Origin: Bacillus sp. CECT 9360
GTDB taxonomy: Bacteria > Bacillota > Bacilli > Bacillales > DSM-1321
NCBI RefSeq assembly: GCF_918741275.1
Contig: NZ_CAKKNA010000004.1
Span: forward strand, 248,001 to 312,000
Length of the DNA stretch: 64,000 bases
Direction: 5' to 3'
Part shown: positions 25,956 through 34,482 of the stretch, in pieces
Layout of the letters: each line of letters opens with the position of its first letter
Position numbering within the stretch: position 1 is the stretch's first letter
Translations under genes and position numbers: made by a program
The notes under the pieces: generated by a model
What the model was told of the DNA's origin: nothing
The model's input: the letters and a program-made list of their open reading frames with translations, nothing else
Databases searched by the model: none

Positions 25956-26552
25956 ATGAGAAGATATTGGACAAATGAGGAAAGAAATTACCTGAGAGAG
26001 AATGTTGGGCAATTAAAGATTTCGACAATGGCTGATAAATTAGGGAGGACGGAAGACTCCGTTCTTCAAATGCTCAAGAAATTAGGGCTGTCTAATACAA
26101 AAGCCTCAACCGGTTTATTAACGACCTATCAATTATCACAATTGCTGCAGGTGGACGCGAAAACCGTGAGACATTGGATTCTGAAGCACGGTCTAAAGTG
26201 CACAAAGAAAACGACAAGAAACATAAAGAAATGGTATCTGATTGATCCCGATGATTTTTGGAATTGGGCTGCGGAAAACAAAGAGCGAATCACATTTTCC
26301 AAAATCAAATATCAATCTATCCCACCCGAGCCCGCCTGGTGCAGGAATGAAAGAATGAAAGAAAGAAAGAGCGGCAGCAAAAACAATTATAAAAACTGGT
26401 CAACCCTAGAAGAACGCTTAGTCATACAACTCATCTCATCAGGTGAATCCTATGCCGCGGTCGGCAAAAAACTAGACCGCTCATCGGTAAGCGTAGAGAG
26501 AAAGTACAAACGTCTCATCGAAAACACCTACAGCATTGCACAACATAGTTAA
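25956..26552 (+). CDS. DNA-binding protein with Myb/SANT-like and excisionase-like HTH segments
   Basis: A 198-residue protein in three parts. Residues 1-45 are a Myb-like helix-turn-helix (W-x-x-E-E-R, then LGRTEDSVLQMLKKLGL). Residues about 55-115 look like a MerR/excisionase-type winged HTH (LTTYQLSQLLQVDAKTVRHW). Residues about 145-190 are a second Myb-like unit (WSTLEERLVIQLISSGESYA, then KKLDRSSVSVERKYKRL). It follows the two small proteins by 33 bases with an AAAGGGGTG site and is likely part of the riboswitch operon, though a separate promoter cannot be excluded. It probably acts as a transcription factor. Confidence 0.7.
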   Translation: MRRYWTNEERNYLRENVGQLKISTMADKLGRTEDSVLQMLKKLGLSNTKASTGLLTTYQLSQLLQVDAKTVRHWILKHGLKCTKKTTRNIKKWYLIDPDDFWNWAAENKERITFSKIKYQSIPPEPAWCRNERMKERKSGSKNNYKNWSTLEERLVIQLISSGESYAAVGKKLDRSSVSVERKYKRLIENTYSIAQHS

Positions 26553-26594
26553 GTTGTAGGTGCCAGGCATCATTTATCTTTTTATCATAAGGTT

Positions 26595-26651
26595 GCCATT
26601 CATTCCGCCTCCCTCATAGAAGGGAAGGGGGAAATGAATGGCTCTTTTTTT
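26595..26651 (+). terminator. Terminator of the riboswitch operon
   Basis: GCCATTCATT pairs perfectly with AATGAATGGC, with an inner C-rich/G-rich partial stem (CCTCCCT against AGGGAAGGGG), then TCTTTTTTT. Confidence 0.85.
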
Positions 26652-26804
26652 GTGCATTCGAAAAAACAGAAATAGGAGAGGACAAATAGAAATATTCGTG
26701 AAGGGCATAAAATTCTTTATATACTTGAATAAGGATCCTGCTGGGGGAATGAAAAAATTCTAATTGATAGGCAGCATTGTTTGTTTTTATACTAGATTAA
26801 TAGA

Positions 26805-27595
26805 ATTTATAAGCGGTTATTCAGAATTACGAGCGGTAATCCAGATTTACGAGCGGTAATAACAGATTTACGAGCGGTAATTCAGATTTACGAGCGGTAA
26901 TTCAAATTTACGAGCGGTAATTCAGATTTACGAGCGGTAATTCAGATTTACGAGCGGTTATCTAGATTTACGAGCGGTGATCCAAATTTACGAGCGGATA
27001 TTCAGAATTACGAGCGGTGATCCAGATTTACGAGCGGTAATTCAGATTTACGAGCGGTGATCTAGATTTACGAGCGGTAATTCAAATTTACGAGCGGTAA
27101 TCCAGATTTACGAGCGGTAATCCAGAATTACGAGCGGTTATCTAGATTTACGAGCGGCTATCCAGATTTACGAGCGGTAATTCAGATTTACGAGCGGTGA
27201 TCCAGAATTACGAGCGGTAATTCAGATTTACGAGCGGTGATCTAGATTTACGAGCGGCTATCCAGATTTACGAGCGGATATTCAGAATTACGAGCGGCTA
27301 TCCAGATTTGCGAGCGGTAATTCAGATTTACGAGCGGTAATTCAGATTTACGAGCGGTAATTCAGATTTACGAGCGGTGATCCAGATTTACGAGCGGTAA
27401 TTCAGATTTACGAGCGGTAATCCAAATTTACGAGCGCTAATCCAAATTTACGAGCGCCAATCCGAATTTACGAGCGGTAATCCAAATTTACGAGCGGTAA
27501 CCCAGATTTACGAGCGGTAATCCAGATTTACGAGCGGTAATCCAAATTTACGAGCGCTAATCCAAATTTACGAGCGCTAATCCTAATTTTACAAG
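26805..27595. repeat. Near-perfect 20-bp tandem array (~38 copies) between convergent genes
   Basis: The unit TTTACGAGCGGTAATCCAGA repeats about 38 times with a strict 20-base period (one 21-base unit near 26860). Variation is confined to a few positions (GGTAA/GGTGA/GGTTA/GGATA and TTC/TCC before AGA). Each unit has a small dyad, TTAC-GAGCG-GTAA. There are no unique spacers, so it is not a CRISPR array. Copies decay at both ends. It lies between the terminator of the riboswitch operon and the terminator of the kinB-like gene. Confidence 0.95.
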
Positions 27596-27642
27596 CTATA
27601 GCCCAATTCTGATATTTTCCTAACTATAAATTTTACGATGAT

Positions 27643-27679
27643 CACAAAAACAGGCACCCTCCAAATACTGGAGGGTGCC
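27643..27679 (-). terminator. Terminator of the kinB-like gene
   Basis: On the minus strand GGCACCCTCCA and TGGAGGGTGCC form an 11-bp perfect stem with a 5-base loop, then TGTTTTTGT. It begins 9 bases after the kinase stop codon. Confidence 0.9.
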
Positions 27680-27688
27680 ACCTCATGT

Positions 27689-28954
27689 TCAAAACTTCTC
27701 ATTCTTCATCGAGGGAAGGTATGGCGGGAATGTTACCTCGAATGCTGTGCCTGTTCCTGGTTCACTATGTACGCGTATGGTTCCGTTCAACGCCCGTACG
27801 ATGCTGTAGACCACCATCATACCAAGTCCTGTGCCCTTCGCCTCTTTTGTGGAGTAATATGGCTCTCCCAATCGGTCTATCTGTTCTCTCGTCATGCCTA
27901 CCCCCGTATCCTTTACGGAGATGGTTACCAGAGAGGTGGAGGACTTTGTTTCTATGACTAATAATCCACCGTGCGGCATGGATTCAATCGCATTTTTAAT
28001 CAGGTTCAGAAAGCATTGATGAAATTTCTGCCGGTCTCCCTGTATGAGCCCTATCGCAGAAAATTTAGTGGAAACTTCAATAGAATTCCGGTTAGTCAAA
28101 GGCTGCAAGATATTTAAAACATGATGAATCTCAGTCGAGACATTCAGTTCCTCCAGCTTATGGAGCGACGGTTTGGAAAAGGTTAAATAATCCTGGATAA
28201 CCCGCTCGGCTGATTGCAATTCACCTTTTACAAGAGATAGGTAGGTCGAACGTTGCTTTGGTTCAATGTCACCCTCCTGTAGCAATTGTACGAACCCCAT
28301 CGCAGCGGTTAGAGGATTTCGAATCTCATGGGAAATAGCAGCTCCCATTTGCTCAACGGCTTCTAATTTTTTAGACTTAACCAAATGTTGCCGGATGACG
28401 ATATTTTTCCTCACAAATTCTATACAATAGGAAATAATAGCAACGCCAAGAGGCGGAATAACCAAATAAGCAATCCAAACATCCCATCCTAAAACGGATG
28501 GATAAAAATATTTCAGACCTGCCATCGTGATAAAATTAATGAAAGTTGCTAAAAGAATCGAAATTAAGATACGCCATCTTGGAGTTTGTCGCCAAAACCA
28601 AGGATGGATGCGCCATAACAAAAAGAGTAAAATTCCATATAAAGGGATATTTGTCAAGAATCCAATGTCCAAACCGAAACACCCGCGTATAGCGATGGTC
28701 ACAACCGCGAGAAGGGGACCGATTCCTAAATAGAGGCCGCCGATCACAACGGGTAAATTCCGTAAATCTAACCTTAAATCGTTGCTAAGCTCATAAGAAA
28801 ACACCATGCAAATCGCTAAAGAGACGATGAAACAAAAAGTGGTCCTCAACTTGGAAAAAGGCTTTTCGCTAGATCTTTCAGAACACACCAAACAAAAAAA
28901 TAACAGTATCATTAATAAAGACAGGTTAAATAAAAAATGCTTGGTAATTTCCAA
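27689..28954 (-). CDS. kinB: Membrane sensor histidine kinase, KinB-like (5TM-5TMR_LYT sensor)
   Basis: This 421-residue kinase has six N-terminal transmembrane segments of the 5TMR-LYT type (for example LRNLPVVIGGLYLGIGPLLA). HisKA follows, with the phospho-accepting His209 in SHEIRNPLTA, and then HATPase (NLIKNAIESMP, DTGVGM, GTGLGMM). Size and layout match B. subtilis KinB, a phosphorelay kinase that starts sporulation. The usual partner lipoprotein gene kapB is not adjacent, so the symbol is tentative. It is monocistronic with its own terminator. Confidence 0.75.
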   Translation of the reverse strand: MEITKHFLFNLSLLMILLFFCLVCSERSSEKPFSKLRTTFCFIVSLAICMVFSYELSNDLRLDLRNLPVVIGGLYLGIGPLLAVVTIAIRGCFGLDIGFLTNIPLYGILLFLLWRIHPWFWRQTPRWRILISILLATFINFITMAGLKYFYPSVLGWDVWIAYLVIPPLGVAIISYCIEFVRKNIVIRQHLVKSKKLEAVEQMGAAISHEIRNPLTAAMGFVQLLQEGDIEPKQRSTYLSLVKGELQSAERVIQDYLTFSKPSLHKLEELNVSTEIHHVLNILQPLTNRNSIEVSTKFSAIGLIQGDRQKFHQCFLNLIKNAIESMPHGGLLVIETKSSTSLVTISVKDTGVGMTREQIDRLGEPYYSTKEAKGTGLGMMVVYSIVRALNGTIRVHSEPGTGTAFEVTFPPYLPSMKNEKF

Positions 28955-29354
28955 AGTTGACTACCTCCAATATATGTATGGCCCCCCCTCTGCTGAATTG
29001 GAGCGAAAATAGGGGACCCTTTCTATGCTAAGAGAGAAAGGCAGATTATAATTTGTGACCCGTAACTTTCTACGTATGTGGGTCCCGATCCGGGTCTGGG
29101 TACCCTAATCTTAAGATCCAAACTTCATGATAATCGAAAGTTTGTTATCCCATGTCGCGGACCTATAATACCCCAAAATAAATGAACTCAAAGTCCCGAT
29201 TTTTTTCATGATTTGCTAAATTAATATAACATTCGACATGAAATAGACAAATTCCTTTTTTGGGGTTAGGTCCAAAGCCCTTTTTAATTGTTTGCTTCAT
29301 AAACGGCTATTGTAAAGAGAACATCATATTGCAATAAACAAGGAGTGGGTTGAT
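28955..29354. other. Divergent intergenic region between kinB-like and AlkD-like genes
   Basis: Promoters for both neighbours should lie here but none is a clear match. A small hairpin (CCTTTCT/AGAAAGG near 29018-29041) is visible in the kinase leader. A C-run (GGCCCCCCC near 28980) precedes the kinase start. No ORF is supported. Confidence 0.35.
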
Positions 29355-30014
29355 TTGAACATCGAAAGATTAATTAGTATATTTGAAAGCCATCGAAATA
29401 AAGAACAGGCAGAGCCGATGCAAAAATATATGAAGGATTTATTCCCGTTTCTTGGTATCAAAACACCGCAAAGAAAAGTGTTAATGAAGGAGTTTTATCA
29501 GGAAAGTGGAATATTAAAAGAAGACTTTCAACCGGAATTTGTCACCGAACTCTGGAAACAGGATGAAAGAGAATATCAATATGCGGCAATTGATTATATA
29601 GAAAGGTCACTTAAGAAGCTCAAGAAACAGGAGCTGCTGCTAGTGAAAGATTTAATAACAGCGAAATCATGGTGGGATACCGTTGATATGCTTGCCCAGA
29701 AGCCGGTAGGCAAAATTGCCGGGGAACATCCAGAAGTGATCCATGAAGAAATAGAAAATTGGAGCATCAGCGATCATCTTTGGCTCCGAAGAACATCCAT
29801 CCTTTATCAGTTGAAATACAAAGAAGAAACAAATGAAGAGCTTCTTTATAAGTTTATTTTGCGAAATAATGAAAGCAAAGAGTTTTTCATCCAAAAAGCG
29901 ATTGGCTGGGCCTTAAGAGAGTATTCAAAAACCAACCCCGAATCCGTCGGGAGATTTATCGCATCTAATCACTTGGCTAATTTGAGCATTCGCGAAGGCA
30001 GCAAATACTTATGA
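29355..30014 (+). CDS. AlkD-like DNA alkylation repair (HEAT-repeat) protein
   Basis: The 219-residue all-helical protein belongs to the AlkC/AlkD HEAT-repeat glycosylase superfamily, which removes alkylated bases such as N7- and N3-alkylpurines without base flipping. Family features are the LGIKTPQRK segment near residue 35, EYQYAAIDYIE near 75, WDTVDMLAQKPVG near 105 and the C-terminal FFIQKAIGWALREYSK. The TTG start follows AAGGAGTGGG. It is a single gene with pgcA 94 bases downstream. No catalytic residue is obviously missing. Confidence 0.85.
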   Translation: MNIERLISIFESHRNKEQAEPMQKYMKDLFPFLGIKTPQRKVLMKEFYQESGILKEDFQPEFVTELWKQDEREYQYAAIDYIERSLKKLKKQELLLVKDLITAKSWWDTVDMLAQKPVGKIAGEHPEVIHEEIENWSISDHLWLRRTSILYQLKYKEETNEELLYKFILRNNESKEFFIQKAIGWALREYSKTNPESVGRFIASNHLANLSIREGSKYL

Positions 30015-30108
30015 TTTTTCTGCAGTTTTGAGTCCAATGATACCTTATTATTTAGGACAAAATATGGTATCTTTTATATAAAAAAGCATGGAAAAAGGAG
30101 CGGATTGG

Positions 30109-31842
30109 ATGAGCTGGAAAGACACGTATTCATCATGGAACAATTATCAGGAGTTGGATGAAGAATTACGCTCTCTTATGGAAGAAATCAAAGGGGACGA
30201 AAGCAAGCTGGAAGAAGCGTTCTACAAGAATCTAGAGTTCGGAACAGGAGGAATGAGAGGCGAAATCGGTGTCGGAACAAACCGGATGAACCTATATACA
30301 ATCAGAAAAGCGACAGCAGGACTCACCGCCTATATCTGCTCATTCGGAGAAGACGCAAAGAAACGCGGGGTGGCAATCGCTTATGATTCACGTCACAAAT
30401 CTCCTGAATTTGCACTAGAAGCAGCGAAAACGCTCGCCACCGGGGGGATAAAGGTGTATTTATTCGACGAGCTCCGTCCAACACCTGAGCTTTCTTTCGC
30501 GGTAAGACACCTTAATGCCTATTCCGGCATCGTCATCACAGCCAGCCATAATCCGCCAGAATATAATGGATACAAAGTATACGGCCCTGACGGTGGACAA
30601 CTTCCTCCTGGGTCTGCTGACCAAGTAATCGAATACGTGAATGAAATTGATAACGAACTGCTGCTTCAAGTCGAAGCGGAAGAGATTCTAAAGAAAAACG
30701 GACTCATTGAAATCATCGGGGAAGAAATAGATGATGAATATAATACGCAATTACTCTCGATTTCTGAAAATCCGGGTCTCCCCAAAGAAGTGGATCTAGG
30801 AATCGTCTTCACACCGCTGCATGGAACGGCTAATAAATCAGTGCGCCGCGCCCTTAGCGATTTAGGATACGAGAATGTTCATGTTGTGAAAGAACAAGAG
30901 CTGCCGGACCCGAACTTTTCGACCGTTGCTTCTCCAAATCCGGAAGAGCATGCCGCGTTTGAATTGGCGATTCGCCTTGGCAATGAAGTGTCCGCCGACC
31001 TCCTGATTGCAACCGATCCTGATGCCGACCGGCTCGGAATAGCCGTGAAAAATGATGCAGGTGAATACGTAGTCTTAACCGGCAATCAAACCGGCGCATT
31101 AATATTGGACTATCTTTTGACGCAAAAACAGGAAAAAGGAACACTCCCTTCAAATGGAATCGTGTTAAAAACGATCGTCACCTCCGAGTTAGGAAGAACG
31201 ATTGCCAGCCGCTTCGGCCTGATAACAGAAGATGTCTTAACCGGATTCAAATTCATCGCCGAAAAAATGAACGAATATGACCGGACAGGGAGCCACACAT
31301 TCCTTTTTGGCTATGAAGAAAGCTATGGCTATCTTGCCAAAGGCTTCGCCAGGGATAAAGATGCGATTCAGGCAGCTCTTTTGGCTGTGGAAGTCTGTGC
31401 TTATTATAAGAAAAGAGGCATGACCCTCTATGAAGGCTTGCTTTCTGTCTTCGAAAGGTACGGCTTTTATCTGGAAGGCTTACGTTCTCTTACCTTAAAG
31501 GGAATTGAAGGCAACCGCCAAATTCAAGGGATCCTGAATGAATTCAGGGAAAACCCACCTAAAGAACTGGCTTCAAGAAAAGTAGTAGTCCAAGAGGATT
31601 ATCAAAACAGCATCAAATCTTCTCTCTTAACAAACGAAGAAGAAACGATTGAGCTGCCAAAATCGAATGTGCTGAAATATTTCCTCGAAGACGGTACCTG
31701 GATTTGTCTCCGCCCATCAGGGACAGAGCCAAAGATTAAATTCTACTTCGGTGTCCAAGGGGATACGATGGAGACAGCCCGCGAAAAGCTGGATACGGTG
31801 GCAGAAGAATTTATGGAGAACATAGATCGAATTCTATCATAG
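30109..31842 (+). CDS. pgcA: Alpha-phosphoglucomutase (PgcA family)
   Basis: This 577-residue enzyme interconverts glucose-1-phosphate and glucose-6-phosphate, feeding UDP-glucose for teichoic acid and glycolipid synthesis. The four domains carry the catalytic serine loop TASHNP (144-149, Ser146), the metal loop DPDADR (303-308), the sugar loop GYEESYGY (401-408) and the phosphate loop RPSGTEPK (535-542). The ATG at 30109 is chosen over 30088 because AAAGGAG precedes it; length then agrees with B. subtilis PgcA (about 580). It has its own terminator. Confidence 0.93.
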   Translation: MSWKDTYSSWNNYQELDEELRSLMEEIKGDESKLEEAFYKNLEFGTGGMRGEIGVGTNRMNLYTIRKATAGLTAYICSFGEDAKKRGVAIAYDSRHKSPEFALEAAKTLATGGIKVYLFDELRPTPELSFAVRHLNAYSGIVITASHNPPEYNGYKVYGPDGGQLPPGSADQVIEYVNEIDNELLLQVEAEEILKKNGLIEIIGEEIDDEYNTQLLSISENPGLPKEVDLGIVFTPLHGTANKSVRRALSDLGYENVHVVKEQELPDPNFSTVASPNPEEHAAFELAIRLGNEVSADLLIATDPDADRLGIAVKNDAGEYVVLTGNQTGALILDYLLTQKQEKGTLPSNGIVLKTIVTSELGRTIASRFGLITEDVLTGFKFIAEKMNEYDRTGSHTFLFGYEESYGYLAKGFARDKDAIQAALLAVEVCAYYKKRGMTLYEGLLSVFERYGFYLEGLRSLTLKGIEGNRQIQGILNEFRENPPKELASRKVVVQEDYQNSIKSSLLTNEEETIELPKSNVLKYFLEDGTWICLRPSGTEPKIKFYFGVQGDTMETAREKLDTVAEEFMENIDRILS

Positions 31843-31847
31843 GATAA

Positions 31848-31884
31848 AAAAGGTGAAAATCGTTAAGATTTTTACCTTTTTTTG
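31848..31884 (+). terminator. Terminator of pgcA
   Basis: AGGTGAAAATC pairs with GATTTTTACCT (one G-U) around GTTAA, then TTTTTTT; an A-run on the left makes it partly bidirectional. Confidence 0.85.
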
Positions 31885-32021
31885 TTCCTGCAGTTAACCT
31901 TTTGCAGGATTAAGCTGGTTTCTGTCGAAATATAAAAATGATTCTACTGTTTATTGAATTGTTAATAGATTGGTCGATATTAATGGAGTAAACCAGTATA
32001 TAAACAAAGGGGCATAAAATT

Positions 32022-33137
32022 GTGAAATCCGTATTTAAATCTAAATTTTTCGCTGTTTTCGCAACAGCAGCCGTTTTAGTTGCAGGATGGTTGGTCTGGG
32101 AGTATAAGATGGAAAAGCCAGCACCTCAAACGGTAGTAAAAGAAGTGGAGACGGTGAAAACAGTACAGGTGGTGGAAAAGGAAGTTGCTGCACCGGTACA
32201 AGTAAAGAAGCAGAGAAGCTTAAAAGATATAATCCAATTTTCAGAGGATAAAGTATTTCAGGTATTAACAGATTCCTCTCTCGGCTCTGCCTTTCTTTAT
32301 GATAACAAGGGGCATATTGTGACGAATGCCCATGTAGTTTCGGGATACAAGGATGTACATGTACAAACCGTCGACGATGAAGTTCTTTCAGGCACAGTGA
32401 TTGGAATTGGCGATGAAATGGACGTAGCCGTTATTCATGTGCCCGCGTTAGAAGGAAAGAAACCTTTGCCGACTGCCGAAAATCAGGCAGTGAAAGGGGA
32501 TGAGGTGATCACCTTCGGCAGCCCCAACGGATTGAAGGATTCGGTTTCGACAGGGATAATCAGCGGTTTAAAAAGGGACTTCGACATCTCTCCTTTTGTT
32601 TATGATGACGTATACCAAACAACCGCTCCAATTTATCCGGGCAGCAGCGGCGGGCCTTTGATTGATAAGGAGACCGGCGAAGTAATCGCCATTAATAGCG
32701 CTTCTTATATCAATCAAACAGCGCTTAGTTTTTCTATTCCAATGCAGCAGGTTGTATCACTTATTGATTCCTGGATCAAAAATCCGATGGAGTGGGAAGA
32801 CGTGCAGGTATATGAAGACTTTTACGATACGTATGAATTGTGGGATATTCCGGAAGATGCATACTCTGAGTATGAAGATTCATATACAGATGAGTCTTAC
32901 TCTGAAGACGAATTAACGGAAGATACTTATGAAGAATATGCTCCAGAAGAAGACAGTGAGACTTATACCGAAGAAGAATATTATGAGGAAGAACAAGAGG
33001 GAAGCTATGAAGAGGAGGATCCTATGTTAGAAGAGGAAAACTCTGACTCTAGTGAAGGAACGGAAGATATTTACAATGAAAGTGAAATACCGTCTGAAGA
33101 TGGAATGGAAGCTGAAAGCACGGAATTAATTCAATAA
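32022..33137 (+). CDS. Membrane-anchored HtrA-like serine protease with acidic Tyr/Glu-rich tail
   Basis: This 371-residue protein has a single N-terminal transmembrane anchor (about 8-27), a linker, and a trypsin-like S1C domain at about 70-250. The triad is His104 (TNAHVV), Asp134 (DVAVI) and Ser209 (GSSGGPL). No PDZ domain follows. Instead residues about 260-371 are a low-complexity, highly acidic tail dense in Tyr, Glu, Asp and Ser. Such a tail outside the membrane could bind cations or wall polymers; this is inference. The GTG start follows AAGGGG at 9-base spacing. It is monocistronic with a terminator at 33146. Confidence 0.8.
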   Translation: MKSVFKSKFFAVFATAAVLVAGWLVWEYKMEKPAPQTVVKEVETVKTVQVVEKEVAAPVQVKKQRSLKDIIQFSEDKVFQVLTDSSLGSAFLYDNKGHIVTNAHVVSGYKDVHVQTVDDEVLSGTVIGIGDEMDVAVIHVPALEGKKPLPTAENQAVKGDEVITFGSPNGLKDSVSTGIISGLKRDFDISPFVYDDVYQTTAPIYPGSSGGPLIDKETGEVIAINSASYINQTALSFSIPMQQVVSLIDSWIKNPMEWEDVQVYEDFYDTYELWDIPEDAYSEYEDSYTDESYSEDELTEDTYEEYAPEEDSETYTEEEYYEEEQEGSYEEEDPMLEEENSDSSEGTEDIYNESEIPSEDGMEAESTELIQ

Positions 33138-33145
33138 CTGGATGG

Positions 33146-33187
33146 AAAAGCCGATTGGCCCGGAGTACCGATGCCAATTGGCTTTTT
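33146..33187 (+). terminator. Terminator of the HtrA-like gene
   Basis: AAAAGCCGATTGG pairs with CCAATTGGCTTTT with one mismatch, followed by T residues. Confidence 0.8.
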
Positions 33188-33299
33188 ACTTATAAAAACT
33201 GAAAATCTGACTTTATAAACAGAAAACATCAAATATTTATGGTAAATATTTCTTAGATTAATGTTATAATTAGGTATATTTTACTAGGGGGCATGATTT

Positions 33300-34364
33300 G
33301 TGAAAAAATTAGGGACATTATTCTTAGCAATCATATTTTTGTTTGCATTTGGCAATAGCCATGATGTTTTAGCCAATTCCTCAACATATGATTCTATAAG
33401 GAAAGCGATGATCGATAGCCAAAAGAGTAAAAAACCTATTAAAAAAGCATCGATTACGAAAAAGAATTTCTCTGTGAAGGCATACGCTGATGAGGAGTAT
33501 CTTACAGAAAAAGAACCGAATAATGATTATCATAATGCCAATGAATTACCGCTGGATACGTTTATGACTGGGTCATTTACACCTTATGACATTGATCGTT
33601 ACACAGTTACAGTTCCTGAAAGCGGCACGCTCGTATTAATTGGGGCGACCAATTATTCCGATCCGATTGAGTTGGGTTTTGGCTTAATTGATGAGAATGA
33701 TGAATGGATAGAAATGGATGATATGCTAGAAGAGGATGGTGCTAGATTATTAGCCTATCATTTAGAACCTGGAACATATAATGTTGTAGCGCTGGATCTA
33801 GCAAATTATGCATCAGGTGCTCCGTATGTCCTGTCTGCCTCTATGGCAGAAGGCGGAGGCAGCGATATCCCTGTGCTAATGAAACCAATCGTTAATCCCG
33901 TCGATGACAATGATACACAAGTAACTGGAAAGGCGGATCCTGGCAGTTACGTGTGGGTTCAAGTGAATGATGATTATGTGAATGATGGAACATTAGTAAA
34001 GGCAAATGGAACCTTTTCAGTAAAGATTAAACCGCAAAGGGCAGGAACATATATTGCTGTTACTACTACGGATGACGATGACAATCAGAGTGAATACACA
34101 GAATTGTACGTTATCGATAAAACACCGCCAAGAGCATTATCGGTCAATACAGTGACGACCAAAACGAAATCAGTCACAGGCAAGACAGAAGCCAAGATGA
34201 TCGTAGAAGTTAAATTAGGAAGCAAACTTTTGGGCAAGGCAACAGCTGATAGCAAAGGAAATTATAAAGTAACGATAAAGCCGCAGAAAAAGGGAAGCAA
34301 ATTGACGATCAATGCAATAGATTCAGCAAAGAATAGAAAGTCAATCACCACTTCCGTAAAATAA
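33300..34364 (+). CDS. Secreted protein with PPC-type domain and two bacterial Ig-like domains
   Basis: The 354-residue protein has a Sec signal peptide (about 1-25). A PPC-like domain at about 65-180 begins with the typical TEKEPNNDYHNANELPLD and contains DIDRYTVTVPESG. Two Ig-like domains follow at about 195-270 and 272-354 (VTGKADPGSYVWVQVN and VTGKTEAKMIVEVKLG). These folds are common in surface and extracellular-protease accessory modules; there is no catalytic domain. The GTG start follows AGGGGG. It is probably a wall-associated or released binding protein. Confidence 0.8.
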   Translation: MKKLGTLFLAIIFLFAFGNSHDVLANSSTYDSIRKAMIDSQKSKKPIKKASITKKNFSVKAYADEEYLTEKEPNNDYHNANELPLDTFMTGSFTPYDIDRYTVTVPESGTLVLIGATNYSDPIELGFGLIDENDEWIEMDDMLEEDGARLLAYHLEPGTYNVVALDLANYASGAPYVLSASMAEGGGSDIPVLMKPIVNPVDDNDTQVTGKADPGSYVWVQVNDDYVNDGTLVKANGTFSVKIKPQRAGTYIAVTTTDDDDNQSEYTELYVIDKTPPRALSVNTVTTKTKSVTGKTEAKMIVEVKLGSKLLGKATADSKGNYKVTIKPQKKGSKLTINAIDSAKNRKSITTSVK

Positions 34365-34390
34365 TCTTTTGAACCAAAATGGATCGTTTA

Positions 34391-34420
34391 AGGAGAGCTG
34401 CAATAGGCTCTTCTTTTTTT
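34391..34420 (+). terminator. Terminator of the PPC/Ig protein gene
   Basis: GAGAGC pairs with GCTCTTC-type sequence around TGCAATAG, then TTTTTTTT. Confidence 0.7.
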
Positions 34421-34433
34421 TCGTGTGAACAGT

Positions 34434-34466
34434 AAAAAACCTCCCTGAGGAAAAATCTCCTCAGGG
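34434..34466 (-). terminator. Terminator of the yhgE gene
   Basis: On the minus strand CCCTGAGGA and TCCTCAGGG form a 9-bp perfect stem, then AGGTTTTTT. It begins 17 bases after the yhgE stop. Confidence 0.9.
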
Positions 34467-34482
34467 AAGGCCTGAATCAAAA

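Noticed and set aside
26805..27595. Regular repeats that could be mistaken for a CRISPR array
   Set aside because: The 20-base units are contiguous with no unique spacers, and no cas genes are nearby.
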